Source: Cerrena zonata
Lineage: Eukaryota > Basidiomycota > Agaricomycetes > Polyporales > Cerrenaceae
Direction of reading: 5' to 3'
NCBI GenBank assembly: GCA_038087015.1
Contig: JASBNA010000001.1
Location: forward strand, 2,294,001 to 2,358,000
DNA: 64,000 nt
Position numbers and translations under genes: made by a program. This document shows, in pieces, positions 24,984 to 34,751 of the stretch. How positions within the stretch are numbered: the stretch's first letter is position 1; every line of letters begins with the position of its first letter. The notes under the pieces are model-generated. The model made no database searches and had not been told where the DNA came from. It saw only the letters and a list, made by a program, of their open reading frames with translations.

Positions 24984-25055
24984 ACACCGATGGTGAAGTG
25001 GTTATCATGCTTGCCTTCCAAGCAAGCGGCACGGGTTCGATTCCCGTTCGGTGTA
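24984..25055 (+). tRNA. tRNA-Gly(UCC), copy 2
   Basis: The acceptor ACACCGA (24984-24990) pairs with TCGGTGT (25048-25054) and the discriminator is A at 25055. The anticodon loop CTTCCAA holds TCC at 25017-25019. The T arm is ACGGG-TTCGATT-CCCGT. It differs from copy 1 by a few compensated stem changes (C/G to T/A pairs), so both keep full pairing and both are probably functional. Confidence 0.95.
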
Positions 25056-25245
25056 ATAAGCCTGTATTTGTACTTTTAGACCATCACCTTGCGGACCGGG
25101 AATCGTCAATTAGGCTTTTACATGCCTTGAGGCCAGTTAAACCTCTACTGTGGCAAACAATCTCATCTCTTCTTTATCCTCACCCTCCCACTTGCTATAT
25201 CTTCTGGTACCACTTGCAATCGATATCTCGTCAGTTAAGGAAGAA

Positions 25246-25947
25246 ATGCGTACCCACCTTATGCCAAAACGTCGCAAGCTCTTTCTTCAGAACGAAAACA
25301 CATATAATACTCTCAAACAGGAGGACCCATCAATAATCGGATGTGTGGCCCCAAGTCTGACCAACCAGGAATCCCTACCGAATTCATGTTGCTGTTGTTA
25401 TCGAGTGCCACTTTGTCTTCCAGCTACGCTCAAACCATGCGCAAGGTTCGCACCAATGGCACCTATATATAATCCACTAAAATAATATTCTAGATGTGAC
25501 CAGTTCATGTGCATCGTTTGTACAAGGACATGCGAAGGAGGATCACTATCCTCTTCTTCTGACACCTCTGTCCCAACTCAATACTCTCTGCCACTGAATA
25601 AACACACCGTGACAAGGAAAATTCGCCCGATGAGGAAGGCTGCCACACTCCGAAGTACCCCATCACAGGCTGGCCGTCGCCGACAACGCGTCGAGGAGGA
25701 AAATATTGAGTATCCTTGGCAAGAATCTACTCATTATACAATTCTCGGGTGTAAACGAATTGTGTGCCGTAAGTGTACCATTGAGGATCCAGTAAGGTGT
25801 GTACCCTTCGGTTCCTCTGTTCTTCGGATATATTCTAATTCTGTTTCTAGTCAAGCCACCACCTGCCAAGATTGTCACAACATAGCAAACCTGTCTAAAG
25901 ACGAAGGTTTACCGAACGAATCCGCTATGGACGAAGCTTGTGAATAA
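25246..25947 (+). CDS. Cys-rich putative zinc-binding protein, function unknown
   Basis: Exons 25246-25445, 25494-25796 and 25851-25947 join in phase (introns of 48 and 54 nt). The first junction builds KPCARCDQFMCIVCTRTCEG, and the second joins CRKCTIEDP to VSQATTCQDCHN. The protein has an N-terminal basic patch (MPKRRKLF), a CCCC run, a C-x2-C-x4-C-x2-C-x3-C block, a basic middle (RKIRPMRKAATLRS, GRRRQRVEEENIEYPW) and then GCKRIVCRKC and TCQDC. The spacing suggests two zinc sites, with the halves of the second separated by an intron. The second intron is a multiple of three with no stop, so its retention would only lengthen the loop. The start could be 25150 or 25246; I chose 25246 because the upstream residues look random. 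I recall similar GCxRxVCRxCC...CxDC patterns in fungal hypothetical proteins but no function. Confidence 0.6.
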
Positions 25948-26479
25948 ACATACAACGCGTTTGCTCGTCTATAGAATGCAGGACTCCTCCGAGTCCGCGC
26001 CGAATCCCTCATCATTTATACCGTGAACTTCATCTTGATTGCTCATGTTTTTCACCACGATATCCCATGCAGATACCACTAGATTATTGCCGTCAGGCAC
26101 TCACCCTATAATACTAACTTTATACAACGTGTCGCCGTTATGTTTCGTCAGCCACAAACGGAACTTGAATAGATCGTCACATCCCTTATGACACCTTTTG
26201 ACAGGCCTTCAATCTTTGATCTCAGTTAACCAAGACCTCATTCATAAATGTCTGGATCAGCGCTTCGAACCAAAGTTCAGTGTTTTCTCTATTTGATGTC
26301 TATACAAGTGTGTAGGGTTTGGGTCATCCAGCTTACGACAAACGCACACACACCTGCATAGAACATAAAAGTGACTCAATGCAGACTGACTAGTACTTGC
26401 TATCCCTAGTTCCTTTCCCCTTGTCTTCGTCGCTGTTCATTGATATCCTACCTTGATCAACAGCTATATATTAACGAGG
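25948..26479. other. Intergenic, presumed promoter of the first STE14-like gene
   Basis: No ORF with motif support, no repeat. A C/T-rich stretch lies near 26400-26450, just upstream of the ATG at 26480. Confidence 0.5.
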
Positions 26480-27278
26480 ATGGATTATTTCTTGTATGGA
26501 ACGGCTCTCAGAGTATTCTTCGTTCTATCGACAGCAGTATGCAACCATATCGTCTACCGCCGGCCAAGCGGAGCCGCAACTGAGAAAGAGCAACAACATC
26601 CAGACAGCGCTGTCTCCCGATTTGCACTGCTCTTCGTGTCCACTTACGTGGTAAGTAAAACCAAATTTACCAAATACTGCTTCCTAAATCACACACTCAT
26701 GATCATCCCGCGTCTCTATATTTTGTTCCTAGGTCGTCATTTATGGGGTAGCACTGTTGGATGTCTATATCGCGCTGTGCTACCTTAATACATCCTTAAT
26801 CCATCCTATTCTATATCATCTTCTCACTCGAGGTATTATGGGACATCCTACTCTCAATTCCATACAACTCCTGGGAATTTCGATCCCTTACTTTGGCACT
26901 TATCTTCGACTTCTCTGCTTCAGAACCCTTGGCGAGTTCTTCACTTTCGAATTGGCTATCCGGAAAGACCACAGACTCTGTACACACGGTCCCTACTCCA
27001 TCGTCCGACATCCAAGCTACACTGCAGTGTTCATGAGCAACATTGGTGTAGGTTTGGTCCTCTTCGGACAAGGTTCCGTATGGTGGACATATCGACTTAT
27101 AGAAATGCTAGCTGGATCCGTCCTGTGGTATTTCTGGGTGGTAACCCATCTATTGGGGGTTGCGAGTATATTTGGTAGGATGAGGGCGGAGGATAAGGCC
27201 TTGAAGGATAACTTTGGAGAGGAGTGGGTTAGGTGGTATACACAGGTTCCGTATAGATTGATTCCGTACGTTTACTGA
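26480..27278 (+). CDS. Isoprenylcysteine carboxyl methyltransferase-like (STE14/ICMT family), tandem copy 1
   Basis: ICMT enzymes methylate the prenylated C-terminal Cys of Ras-like proteins and mating pheromones at the ER, using SAM. Exons 26480-26650 and 26733-27278 join in phase (GTAAGT donor, CTAG acceptor) for 238 aa. Several membrane segments are visible. The conserved C-terminal half reads GTYLRLLCFRTLGEFFTFEL, HRLCTHGPYSIVRHPSYTAV and EDKALKDNFGEEWVRW, ending VPYRLIPYVY. THGPYSIVRHPSY and the FGEEW block are the SAM- and substrate-binding signatures. The canonical EE-x2-L is here EDKAL. First of three copies in direct tandem; this copy diverges most. Agaricomycete genomes often carry several such paralogs and the true substrate is unknown. 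Confidence 0.88.
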
Positions 27279-27289
27279 TGGGTTTGATC

Positions 27290-27760
27290 GAATATAATTA
27301 TAACGGGTAGGTCATTCTCTAATCAACGTGGCTTCTTGCTGACATGCTGAAGTAGGCGACATATTGACGTTGAATGCTGTTACACACTTATTATCTTCTA
27401 GTGACTCTGTATCTCGAACTTGGACTTGTCGTGCACCCCCTCAGGCCGTCACGCGTCATCAGCCAATCTACTCTTTCCCCGACATCTTATCTTGTATGTA
27501 CACGTACACGGGTTTGCCATCGGTACGTTTTTGCAAATATGCATGCAAAGCATCAAAACCCTACAGCTTCCGTCCAACCTCATTCGCTGCTTTCAATTTG
27601 GTTGAGGCATTGTTCGCTTCTGAGCTGATGAACCTGCTTCTTCATGGGAGCAAGTTTTACGTTTTAAACTAAGTCCCTGACTTGATATTCATCCTTGGAC
27701 CCTATCGCGGATGTAAATCGCTGACGGCGGCGAGGAGACATGCATGCCATACCACTTTAA
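27290..27760 (+). repeat. Duplicated intergenic segment, unit A
   Basis: The 3' flank of copy 1 resembles the 3' flank of copy 2 (28670-29060). Shared stretches in the same order include ATCTTGTATGTACAC, CCGTCCAAC, GCTTCTGAGCTGAT and CTTCATGGGAGC, then a TACGTTTTAA element. Reading frames here are not conserved between the units, so it is non-coding flank carried along in the gene duplication. Confidence 0.75.
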
Positions 27761-27875
27761 TCAGGATGGTCCGTTGTTCTATATTAGTTACACCTATATA
27801 ACTGCATACACATAGTACGACGTCTGATACTAACCACAGTCGCCATTCCGCTTTCCCTCCTTGCACTTTCGCAAC

Positions 27876-28670
27876 ATGGCGGTACACCTACCCCTCTCCT
27901 GAAGAATATCTTTGTTACCTGAGGATATTTTCCGTTCTATGTATGGGGTTATGCAATCATCTCGTTTACAGGCGTCCTCATGGAACTCCCACCCCAGAGG
28001 AACAAGCCGCACATGGCAGCGACAATGTTGTGGGTCCTTTTCTAGCCCGAGTCCCAACTCCACATATAGTAGGTGTATTGTGACTTCGGTTCTATGCATA
28101 GTCTTACACACTCTTGATCAGGTCATAATGTATGCACTGTCATTGTTCGATGCATATACGACACTGTGCAGCTTGCACTCCGAGTCTTCTTGGACGCATC
28201 TTGCAGTGTACGCTTTAGTCGCGCAAAATAGCTTCCGACCTACCTTCACCTATAAATCCCTGATTTGGGTGATATTAGCCTACTCCGGAACATATCTTCG
28301 ACTCCTCTGTTACGGTGTTCTCGGAGAATGTTTTACTTTCGAGGTTGCAATTCGACAGAACCACAGGTTATATACCCACGGTCCCTACTCCATCATTCGA
28401 CATCCTGGCTACCTCGCAGTGCTGGTGGCCAACGCTGGCACTGGACTGATGCTTTTCGGAGAACATTCTACATGGATGACATATCATCTCGGGGATACAC
28501 TCTTCGGAAGGGTTGTCATGACCTATTGGGTTATGGTACAGCTCTTGACTGTATGGTGTTTCTTCGATAGAATGGGGATTGAAGACAAGGAATTAGAGAA
28601 ACATTTTGGCGAAGAATGGGTTAGATGGTCTATAAAGGTTCCGTACAAAGTACTTCCTTATATTTATTAG
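27876..28670 (+). CDS. ICMT-like (STE14 family), tandem copy 2, 5' end frameshifted
   Basis: Aligning the leader with copy 3 places the ancestral ATG at 27876 (ATG GCG GTA CAC CTA). A single extra T at about 27900 makes an in-frame TGA after eight codons (27900-27902). From 27901 the frame matches copy 3 again (EEYLCYLRIFSVLCMGLCNH). A 53-nt intron (28069-28121) leads into exon 2 (28122-28670), which is complete: VIMYALSLFDAY, GTYLRLLCYGVLGECFTFEV, THGPYSIIRHPGYLAVLV, KHFGEEWVRWSIKVPYKVL. Translation could restart at the in-frame ATG at 27943, losing about 23 residues including the first membrane segment. Either this is a young pseudogene, a product with a shortened N-terminus, or an assembly error of one base. 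Confidence 0.7.
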
Positions 28671-29060
28671 CGGGTTACGGCTTTGGTTTCTTGCTAAAAT
28701 GTTGAAATAGGTTACATGTTGACTATGAATGACACTGTATCTTGGGCTTCGAGCCGTCGTGCGCCCCTCAAATCGTCATCAGTTAATCTACTCTTGCTCT
28801 GGTGTTCTATCTTGTATGTACACATACACGGATTTCCCATCAGTATATTCCTTGCAAATCTGCATGCAGAACGTCAAAACCTTGTAACCTCCGTCCAACT
28901 TCATCCGCTGGTTTCAGTTTGGTTGGTGCGCCATCCGCTTCTGAGCTGATAAACTGTCTCTTCATGGGAGCGGGTTCTACGTTTTAAGCTAAGTGTTTTA
29001 GAATAATCTCTGACCTTTACCCCGGATATAAACCGCTGACGAGACACGCACATCATGCTA
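28670..29060 (+). repeat. Duplicated intergenic segment, unit B
   Basis: Second copy of the segment at 27290-27760, lying 3' of copy 2. The order of the conserved blocks is the same, and similar promoter-proximal sequence (TTACACCTATATA / TTATACCTATATA, then CTTTCCCT) precedes copies 2 and 3. This shows the duplicated unit was promoter plus gene plus 3' flank, about 1.3 kb. Confidence 0.75.
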
Positions 29061-29159
29061 GTTTAATCCTGATCATGATGGTCAATTGTCTTACATTGAT
29101 TATACCTATATACATAGCACGATATTTTATACTTGCTGATCTGCTTTCCCTTTCGCACC

Positions 29160-29952
29160 ATGACGGTACACCTACCCTTCTCCGAAGAACATGTTTCTTA
29201 CTTGAGGCTATTTTCTGCTCTATCCATGGGATTATGCAATCATCTCATTTCCAGACGTCCTCGCGGAACTCTCACCCAAAAGGAACAAGCCGCACGCATC
29301 GATAATATTGCAGGTTTTATTCTGGTTCGTTGGGTCCCAATTGCGCATGTAGTAGGTGTATTATGAGCTCCCCTCGATCTATGGTCTTAGGCTAAACATT
29401 CCTAATCAGGTCATAATGTATGCCATATCATCGTTCGATGCATATATAACACTGTGCAGCATAGACCCTTCTTGGGCTCATCCTGAAGTATACCGTTTAG
29501 TTGCAAAAAATAGCTCCCGACCTACTCTCACCTACATATCCTTGTGTTGGATAATATTGTCCTACTCGGGAACATATCTTCGACTGCTCTCCTACAGCGC
29601 TCTCGGAGAATATTTTACGTTCGAGGTTGCAATTCGACAAAACCACAAGCTATGTACCCACGGTCCCTACTCCATCATTCGACATCCTGGCTACCTCGCA
29701 GTGTTGGTAGTCAGCGCCAGCATTGGATTAATGCTTTTCGGAGAAGGTTCTGCATGGATGACGTATCAACTCGGGAACACGCTCTTTGGAAGTGTTATAA
29801 TGTCCTATTGGATTGTGATACAACTCCTGACTGTGTGGTGTTTCTTCGGTAGAATGGGGATTGAAGACAAGGAATTGAAGAAGCATTTTGGTGAGGAATG
29901 GGTTAGATGGTCTGTAGAGGTTCCGTACAAAGTGCTTCCTTATATTTATTAG
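29160..29952 (+). CDS. ICMT-like (STE14 family), tandem copy 3
   Basis: Exons 29160-29351 and 29410-29952 join in phase through a 58-nt intron and give 244 aa. The N-terminus MTVHLPFSEEHVSYLRLFSA is intact here and serves as the reference for the damaged copy 2. The body has hydrophobic segments, then GTYLRLLSYSALGEYFTFEV, KLCTHGPYSIIRHPGYLAVL and EDKELKKHFGEEWVRW, ending VPYKVLPYIY. It is much closer to copy 2 than to copy 1, so the copy 2/3 split is the younger duplication. Predicted ER membrane methyltransferase; substrate unknown. Confidence 0.88.
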
Positions 29953-30153
29953 CGGGTTACGGCTTATCTTAGTTCATGTATGGCTTTGAACTGCACCGTA
30001 TGATATTGTGAAGTGTTGGAACTTGACAGTAATATCGCGTGTCCCCAACATTAGAGGAGATTCGTGGTATTAGTACTGGGTATTCATAACGTCATCGTTA
30101 GCATTACATCGCATAAGGACCAAAAAAAGGAGAAACGGATTCAAGCCAATATA

Positions 30154-32067
30154 TCAGCCATCAAACCAGCCTGCTCTAGCCATCTCTTCAGCAAGTCCTT
30201 CCCAGCCTCTTCGACGAGCCTTTCTTCCTGCCAGCTCTGTAGCAAACCTAACAAACATTGGATAGAGTAAGGAAAACCGAATATAAGTTTTTGTGAAGAA
30301 AAATACCGACCTCAGACATTCCTCTAGTTTCCATCGACCACGATCGTCAGCAGCACTCTGCCCGTTCGTCTTCCCCGCGCCCGCGACTCCACTGATTGAT
30401 CCATCCCGATCCTTACGCACAGCAGATGGGGTGTAAGGTTCTCCAGGTAACATGCGCCTACTCAACGCATACATCATTCCAGCGATGAACGCATCCGAAG
30501 CACCAATATCGTCCACCACCGGGTTTGGCACAGGGATAGCTGGCGGACGTTGGTTCGCATGGTTTTGCTTTGAGCCTCCATTAGATCCTCGCCCTCGGTC
30601 CACAGCGATTTGAGTATCATCGGAATCAGTAGAAGAATCACTTCGTTTACGTCGATGTTGACGACGTTTCTCGAGTTGTCTGCGAGAAGGACCAGGAGGA
30701 GTGTACGTCGAAGGATTGGAGCTTCCCGAAAGTTGGCGTTGGATTCCGGACGAGGCAGTCCAGTCCCCAGACGATTCAGTATGATGTCCTGCGCCAGCCC
30801 AGAAACCGCTTCCCGAACGAACACTAACCATTTCTTCTTCACCTCTTTGATCGATGGGCTCATCCCGAACTGAGACTACAGAAGTGGGCGAACTTGGCAT
30901 TGGAGCGATTTGTTCAACCCAGCCGGAGCTTTGGAAGTATTCCTTGGTGGGTACTGAGAGTACTGCTGCCCCCTCTGAACCCCAGTGAGCGACTAGTAGG
31001 GCATGCGGAGGAGCCATGTGAGTAAGAGAAAGAAGAAAGGCTTTGGGCGAGTCCCCATAATCAGGGGAATGTGCGATGGCATAGTGTTTGTTCAAGAAAA
31101 TCACGTCGGCGTGGGGGATGAGCTAAACCAGCGGAATTATATCAGCGAAGAAGAAGCTTTAAGTCGAACTGTGGATTCACACCGCTTCTACGCCTTGTCT
31201 TGCACGTCTGCCTACATCAAGACTGAATACACAATGGCTACGCCATTTTCTTTCCCTTGCGAGTCCGTCTAGCCCAGCGATGTTACTAAGTGTAGTCTTG
31301 ACAGTACGGCCTTCAAAATGGATCCATTCAAATGGGGCCGGACTATTGGGGTTCGTTGTTACCCGAGCTGGAGGCGTATAAGGTTGCGTCGTTCCACGTG
31401 ACGATACAGAACCCAGCTGCTGGTTAGGTTGAGGCGGGGATCCGGGACTAGATGAGGATTGTTGATTCAGGTAGGCATAGTTTTCTGGAGCAAGAATAGG
31501 CCCGAGCGACGAGACGAATTCTTCATGCGTTATATCAGGCAGTGGGTTGTTGTTGATCACGGTTTTGGTATCGGTGTCATCTATACAATATACCCTGCGT
31601 CATTATTGCTGATCCGCTGAACGTAATCATTGTAAAGGGACACAAGACATTATCGCAATATAGGATTTGATATCGTACATGAATCGAAGTATTGGCTCAC
31701 CAGCGTGCAACACCCAAGCACTGGGCACTCCAGCGTTTTCCCAGATTTTACAGAATCTGGTACTAACACGTTCGGACTCCAGATCTCGAATAACCATTTG
31801 CCCCTCATCGTTTCCCCCAAGAGGGGCGACCAACATTGCATCTACATTCGGAAACTGGGCTAGAATGGACAGACATGTACTCGCGGAACCTCCTCTAGCT
31901 CGCGTTACTGAGTGTGCGCGGATAGCTGATGAGGGTTCCGGGTGTGATGGGAGTGCAAGGGTATGGGTTAGAAACAAAGTCCCAGATGCAACGACCCGCA
32001 AAGGTCTCTGCAAGGGGAGAGGGAGTGTTTCCTGCGTATCCTTCCTGCTTCGTGACATCCGCAGCAT
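30154..32067 (-). CDS. PfkB-family sugar kinase, ketohexokinase-like
   Basis: The start is 32067 (MLRMSRSRKD) or 32058. The N-terminal half reads RVVASGTLFLTHTLALP, VTRARGGSASTCLSILAQFP, LVAPLGGNDEGQMVI, RFCKIWENAGVPSAWVLH and then, after an intron, the disordered-flanked APFEWIHFEGRTVKTTL. Next come CVFSLDVGRRARQGVEA and DVIFLNKHYAIAHSPDYGDS. The catalytic PfkB motif is VVDDIGASDAFIAGMMYALS near 30530-30470, with the base Asp kept but the usual GAGD changed to GASD. Fold order and the RGGSASTC sugar-binding motif point to a ketohexokinase or related phosphorylation of a small polyol or ketose. Before the catalytic motif lies an insertion of about 110 residues rich in Ser/Arg/Gln (RRQLEKRRQHRRKRSDSS), not part of the kinase fold. 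It ends EEMARAGWFDG. Divergent from the FCP1-like gene with 361 bp between starts. Confidence 0.8.
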
Positions 32068-32428
32068 CCAACGGGGGCTATTCACAAAGTCAGGGTGATG
32101 TGTACGTTTTGGATATACATGTACTGGTTAGAGATGAGCACCTAGCCATAGTTGTCCATATGTGCACTAGAACTTATCGCCAGGATCGCATTCATGTTCG
32201 ATGGCTTTATATCTCCCCACGTGGTTATCTAATCTAACCTTCGACCTAGTAAACGAACTTTGAGTTTCGATTGCGTTTCCTTTCCTTGTGCTACTAGTAC
32301 CCGTCATATATGTACGTATGCTCTAATCGCTAATGTTCATAACCTATTATATACCTACACAACTCCCAGAAGTCAACAAACTAGTCAGATTGGCTCTTTC
32401 TAGCTCTCGGTGTATACTACTCTCTCGT
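32068..32428. promoter_or_regulatory. Bidirectional promoter region (sugar kinase / FCP1-like)
   Basis: A 361-bp interval between two divergent starts. I see no clear TATA box or named operator; it is inferred to be regulatory only from its position. Confidence 0.4.
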
Positions 32429-34405
32429 ATGCCAGGCTACGGTTCCTACTCAGACTCTAACTCACAACACATGTTTCCTGGATATTCCAGGAATAGGTCG
32501 TACATCCCCAACTACGGCTTTGTGAATAGTGAACCTGGTAGATCCGATCCTAGATACCAGCACAACACATCTAGAGACTCGAGATATACCCAGAGACACT
32601 ACCATACGAACACTACGCGAAACTCTTACGACTACGGAGAAGAGGATAGAAGATACCCATATAGAGATCAGGTCGATCCCTACAGTGACCGGAACTATAC
32701 ATCTAGATATCACCAAAGTCGTTCAGACATGGAGCGTCGTAATTCTCGTTCTCCTACGAGGAGAACCTATCCTAATGACGCCCCAAATAATCATAATCGA
32801 TCGTCTTCGCCCAGAAGACCGCCTACAGGACCTAAAGCATACCGTGAACATGACAATACGCCAGTACCTCCTCCGCCGCCGCAAAAACCTTCGGACGAGT
32901 ATATTGCGATTGCCTCACAGAGTCCCAGCCGAGTTCCCGAGTCTTCCGATCTTACTCGCAAGCTACTCATTATGGATCTGAACGGGACACTTCTTCACAG
33001 ATCTGCTCCACCTATAAATCGACAAAAGCGCAAGGAATTTCCTCCTGTTGACGACCGACCTCGAGATGCGAACGGACGGCCTTTACCCCGCATTAGACCG
33101 GTACATCCTCGACCGTATATGCCTGCTTTCAGAAATTATCTTTTTGCGTCGGATACCAAGAAGTGGCTGGATTCTATGATCTGGAGCTCTGCTCAACCGC
33201 ACAGTGTCAATGACATGGTGCAGAAGACGTTTGGCGACTCTCAAGACCAGCTGCTCACCATATGGGCTCGAGATACGTTAGGTTTAACTGACGAACATTA
33301 CAGTATGTTTATCTTTGATCAAAAGTTCTCTCGTCATTAACGAGCTCATTTTCATACAGCGCGCAAGGTGCAAACCTTCAAAGACCTGACGAAACCATGG
33401 ACGGAGTTGCCAGACGCTCTGAGTGCAAAATCGAAGCCTCAAAGGGTACCTTCCAGAGGATCTTCGCCGTATGCATCACCTCTCCTATCATCTTCCCAAC
33501 AACTACCACCATCCTCGCCTCCATCATCTTCACCGACGGAGGAACGGTCAGTACACTCAGCTCTAACAACTCTCCTTCTGGATGACTCTCCACGTAAGGC
33601 GGAAAGGCAACCTTACAATCATGTTTGTCTTCCCGAATATGATGGTTCCAGACGAGCGAAAGATCTCGAACTTCTCGAGCTAGAAAGAGCTAGACAAAGC
33701 GTTGCTGAAGAGGAAAAGGAGACTACTGAACATACGGAGGCCGATACTTCTCTCGAGCCCGTCGAGTCCGCAACTGAGGATCACGATCTACCAGAGTCCA
33801 CTGAAGATAATGAAGGTGAAGCCGTTTCGACGAAACGAAAGCGGAAGAGCAAGAAGAACAAGCGGAGAGAAGCTCTTCTCGCAGACCGACGAGATCCTTA
33901 CAGTCTAGAAGATGGATACGACCCTATGTTGCTCGCTGTTGTCGGTGCCCTGGACGAGATCAAGAGACAGGCGAACGTTGCTGCATGGATCCATTCGGGA
34001 GGTTTGTGGGGTCCTCCTGAACTGAAGCTGCGGGAGCATACGTCGGAGCCATCTCTCGGAGAAACGCAGGGAACTGAGAACAACGCTGTCAGCTCTGCGA
34101 CGGTTGCTGCTGAGGTCTCTGACGGCGACGGCAGCGATCTTTCGGTTGATATGGACGGTGGGCAGAAGGAGAAGTCTCGAAAACAGAGAGTGGGACAGGA
34201 CAAGGTCGGGCAGAAGCCTGATACTGAGTTATCGGGCTATGTAGGAGAGGGTACCGGTGCTAACCAGGAGCTCACTGACGAAACAGCTTCTGTGACCCCA
34301 ATTCCTCCGACCATGTGGTTCGAGCACGCATCGACATTCTTGTATTGGGCGAAAAGAGGCAGGGGTGTATTGGAACAAATGGGGATTCCCATTGAACATG
34401 GATAG
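32429..34405 (+). CDS. FCP1/NIF-like HAD-superfamily protein with altered DxN motif
   Basis: Exons 32429-33302 and 33360-34405 join in phase for 639 aa. Residues 1-170 are a disordered, Arg/Tyr/Ser-rich region (RSDPRYQHNTSRDSRYTQRH, SRSPTRRTYPND) and then PVPPPPPQKP. The HAD core follows: KLLIMDLNGTLLHRS, HPRPYMPAFRNYLFA, SMIWSSAQPHSVNDMV, TIWARDTLGLT, KVQTFKDLTKPW and the acidic LLLDDSPRKAE, then YNHVCLPEY. These are motifs I-IV of the FCP1/Scp class of CTD-type protein phosphatases. Motif I is normally DxDxT; here the second Asp is Asn (DLNGT), which removes the usual general acid. The C-terminus has an acidic/basic nuclear-type stretch (KRKRKSKKNKRREALL) and a conserved-looking FEHASTFLYWAKRGRG. 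Possibly a weak phosphatase or a binding protein; likely nuclear. The start at 32429 gives a natural N-terminus, although the frame is open upstream to 32333. Confidence 0.8.
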
Positions 34406-34751
34406 AAAGGTAATTGACCTGCGTCATTGATTAATTAAGTTATCAGTTTATCTTGTTGTATGTCTAGTTCCTCACATAATCTTGCTGTAAATGATGTATA
34501 CCATATCTTGCTGCTTCAAAAAGTATTATGGTATTCTTGTGGGTGATATGTACCCTTGGTAAATGTTGTTGTAGTATGGTAGCATATACTCTTGTTTTCC
34601 AACCTATTTGTACATACCATTCCATGGTCTTGCATATTGATAGACAACTTAACAGTGCTCATGGGGAGAAAGTCAATAAAATAACAAAAGGTACAATTTC
34701 CAAAACATGCTCCCATACAGACAATTACAAAACTGTAACAGGTATCTAGAT
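34406..34751. other. Short 3' intergenic, CpG-free
   Basis: Between convergent stops. A/T-rich, and from 34441 onwards it contains no CpG dinucleotide. No gene seen. Confidence 0.5.

Noticed and set aside
27364..27672. ORFs in the duplicated intergenic segments between ICMT-like copies
   Set aside because: Frames are not conserved between the two duplicated units, so they are not coding.
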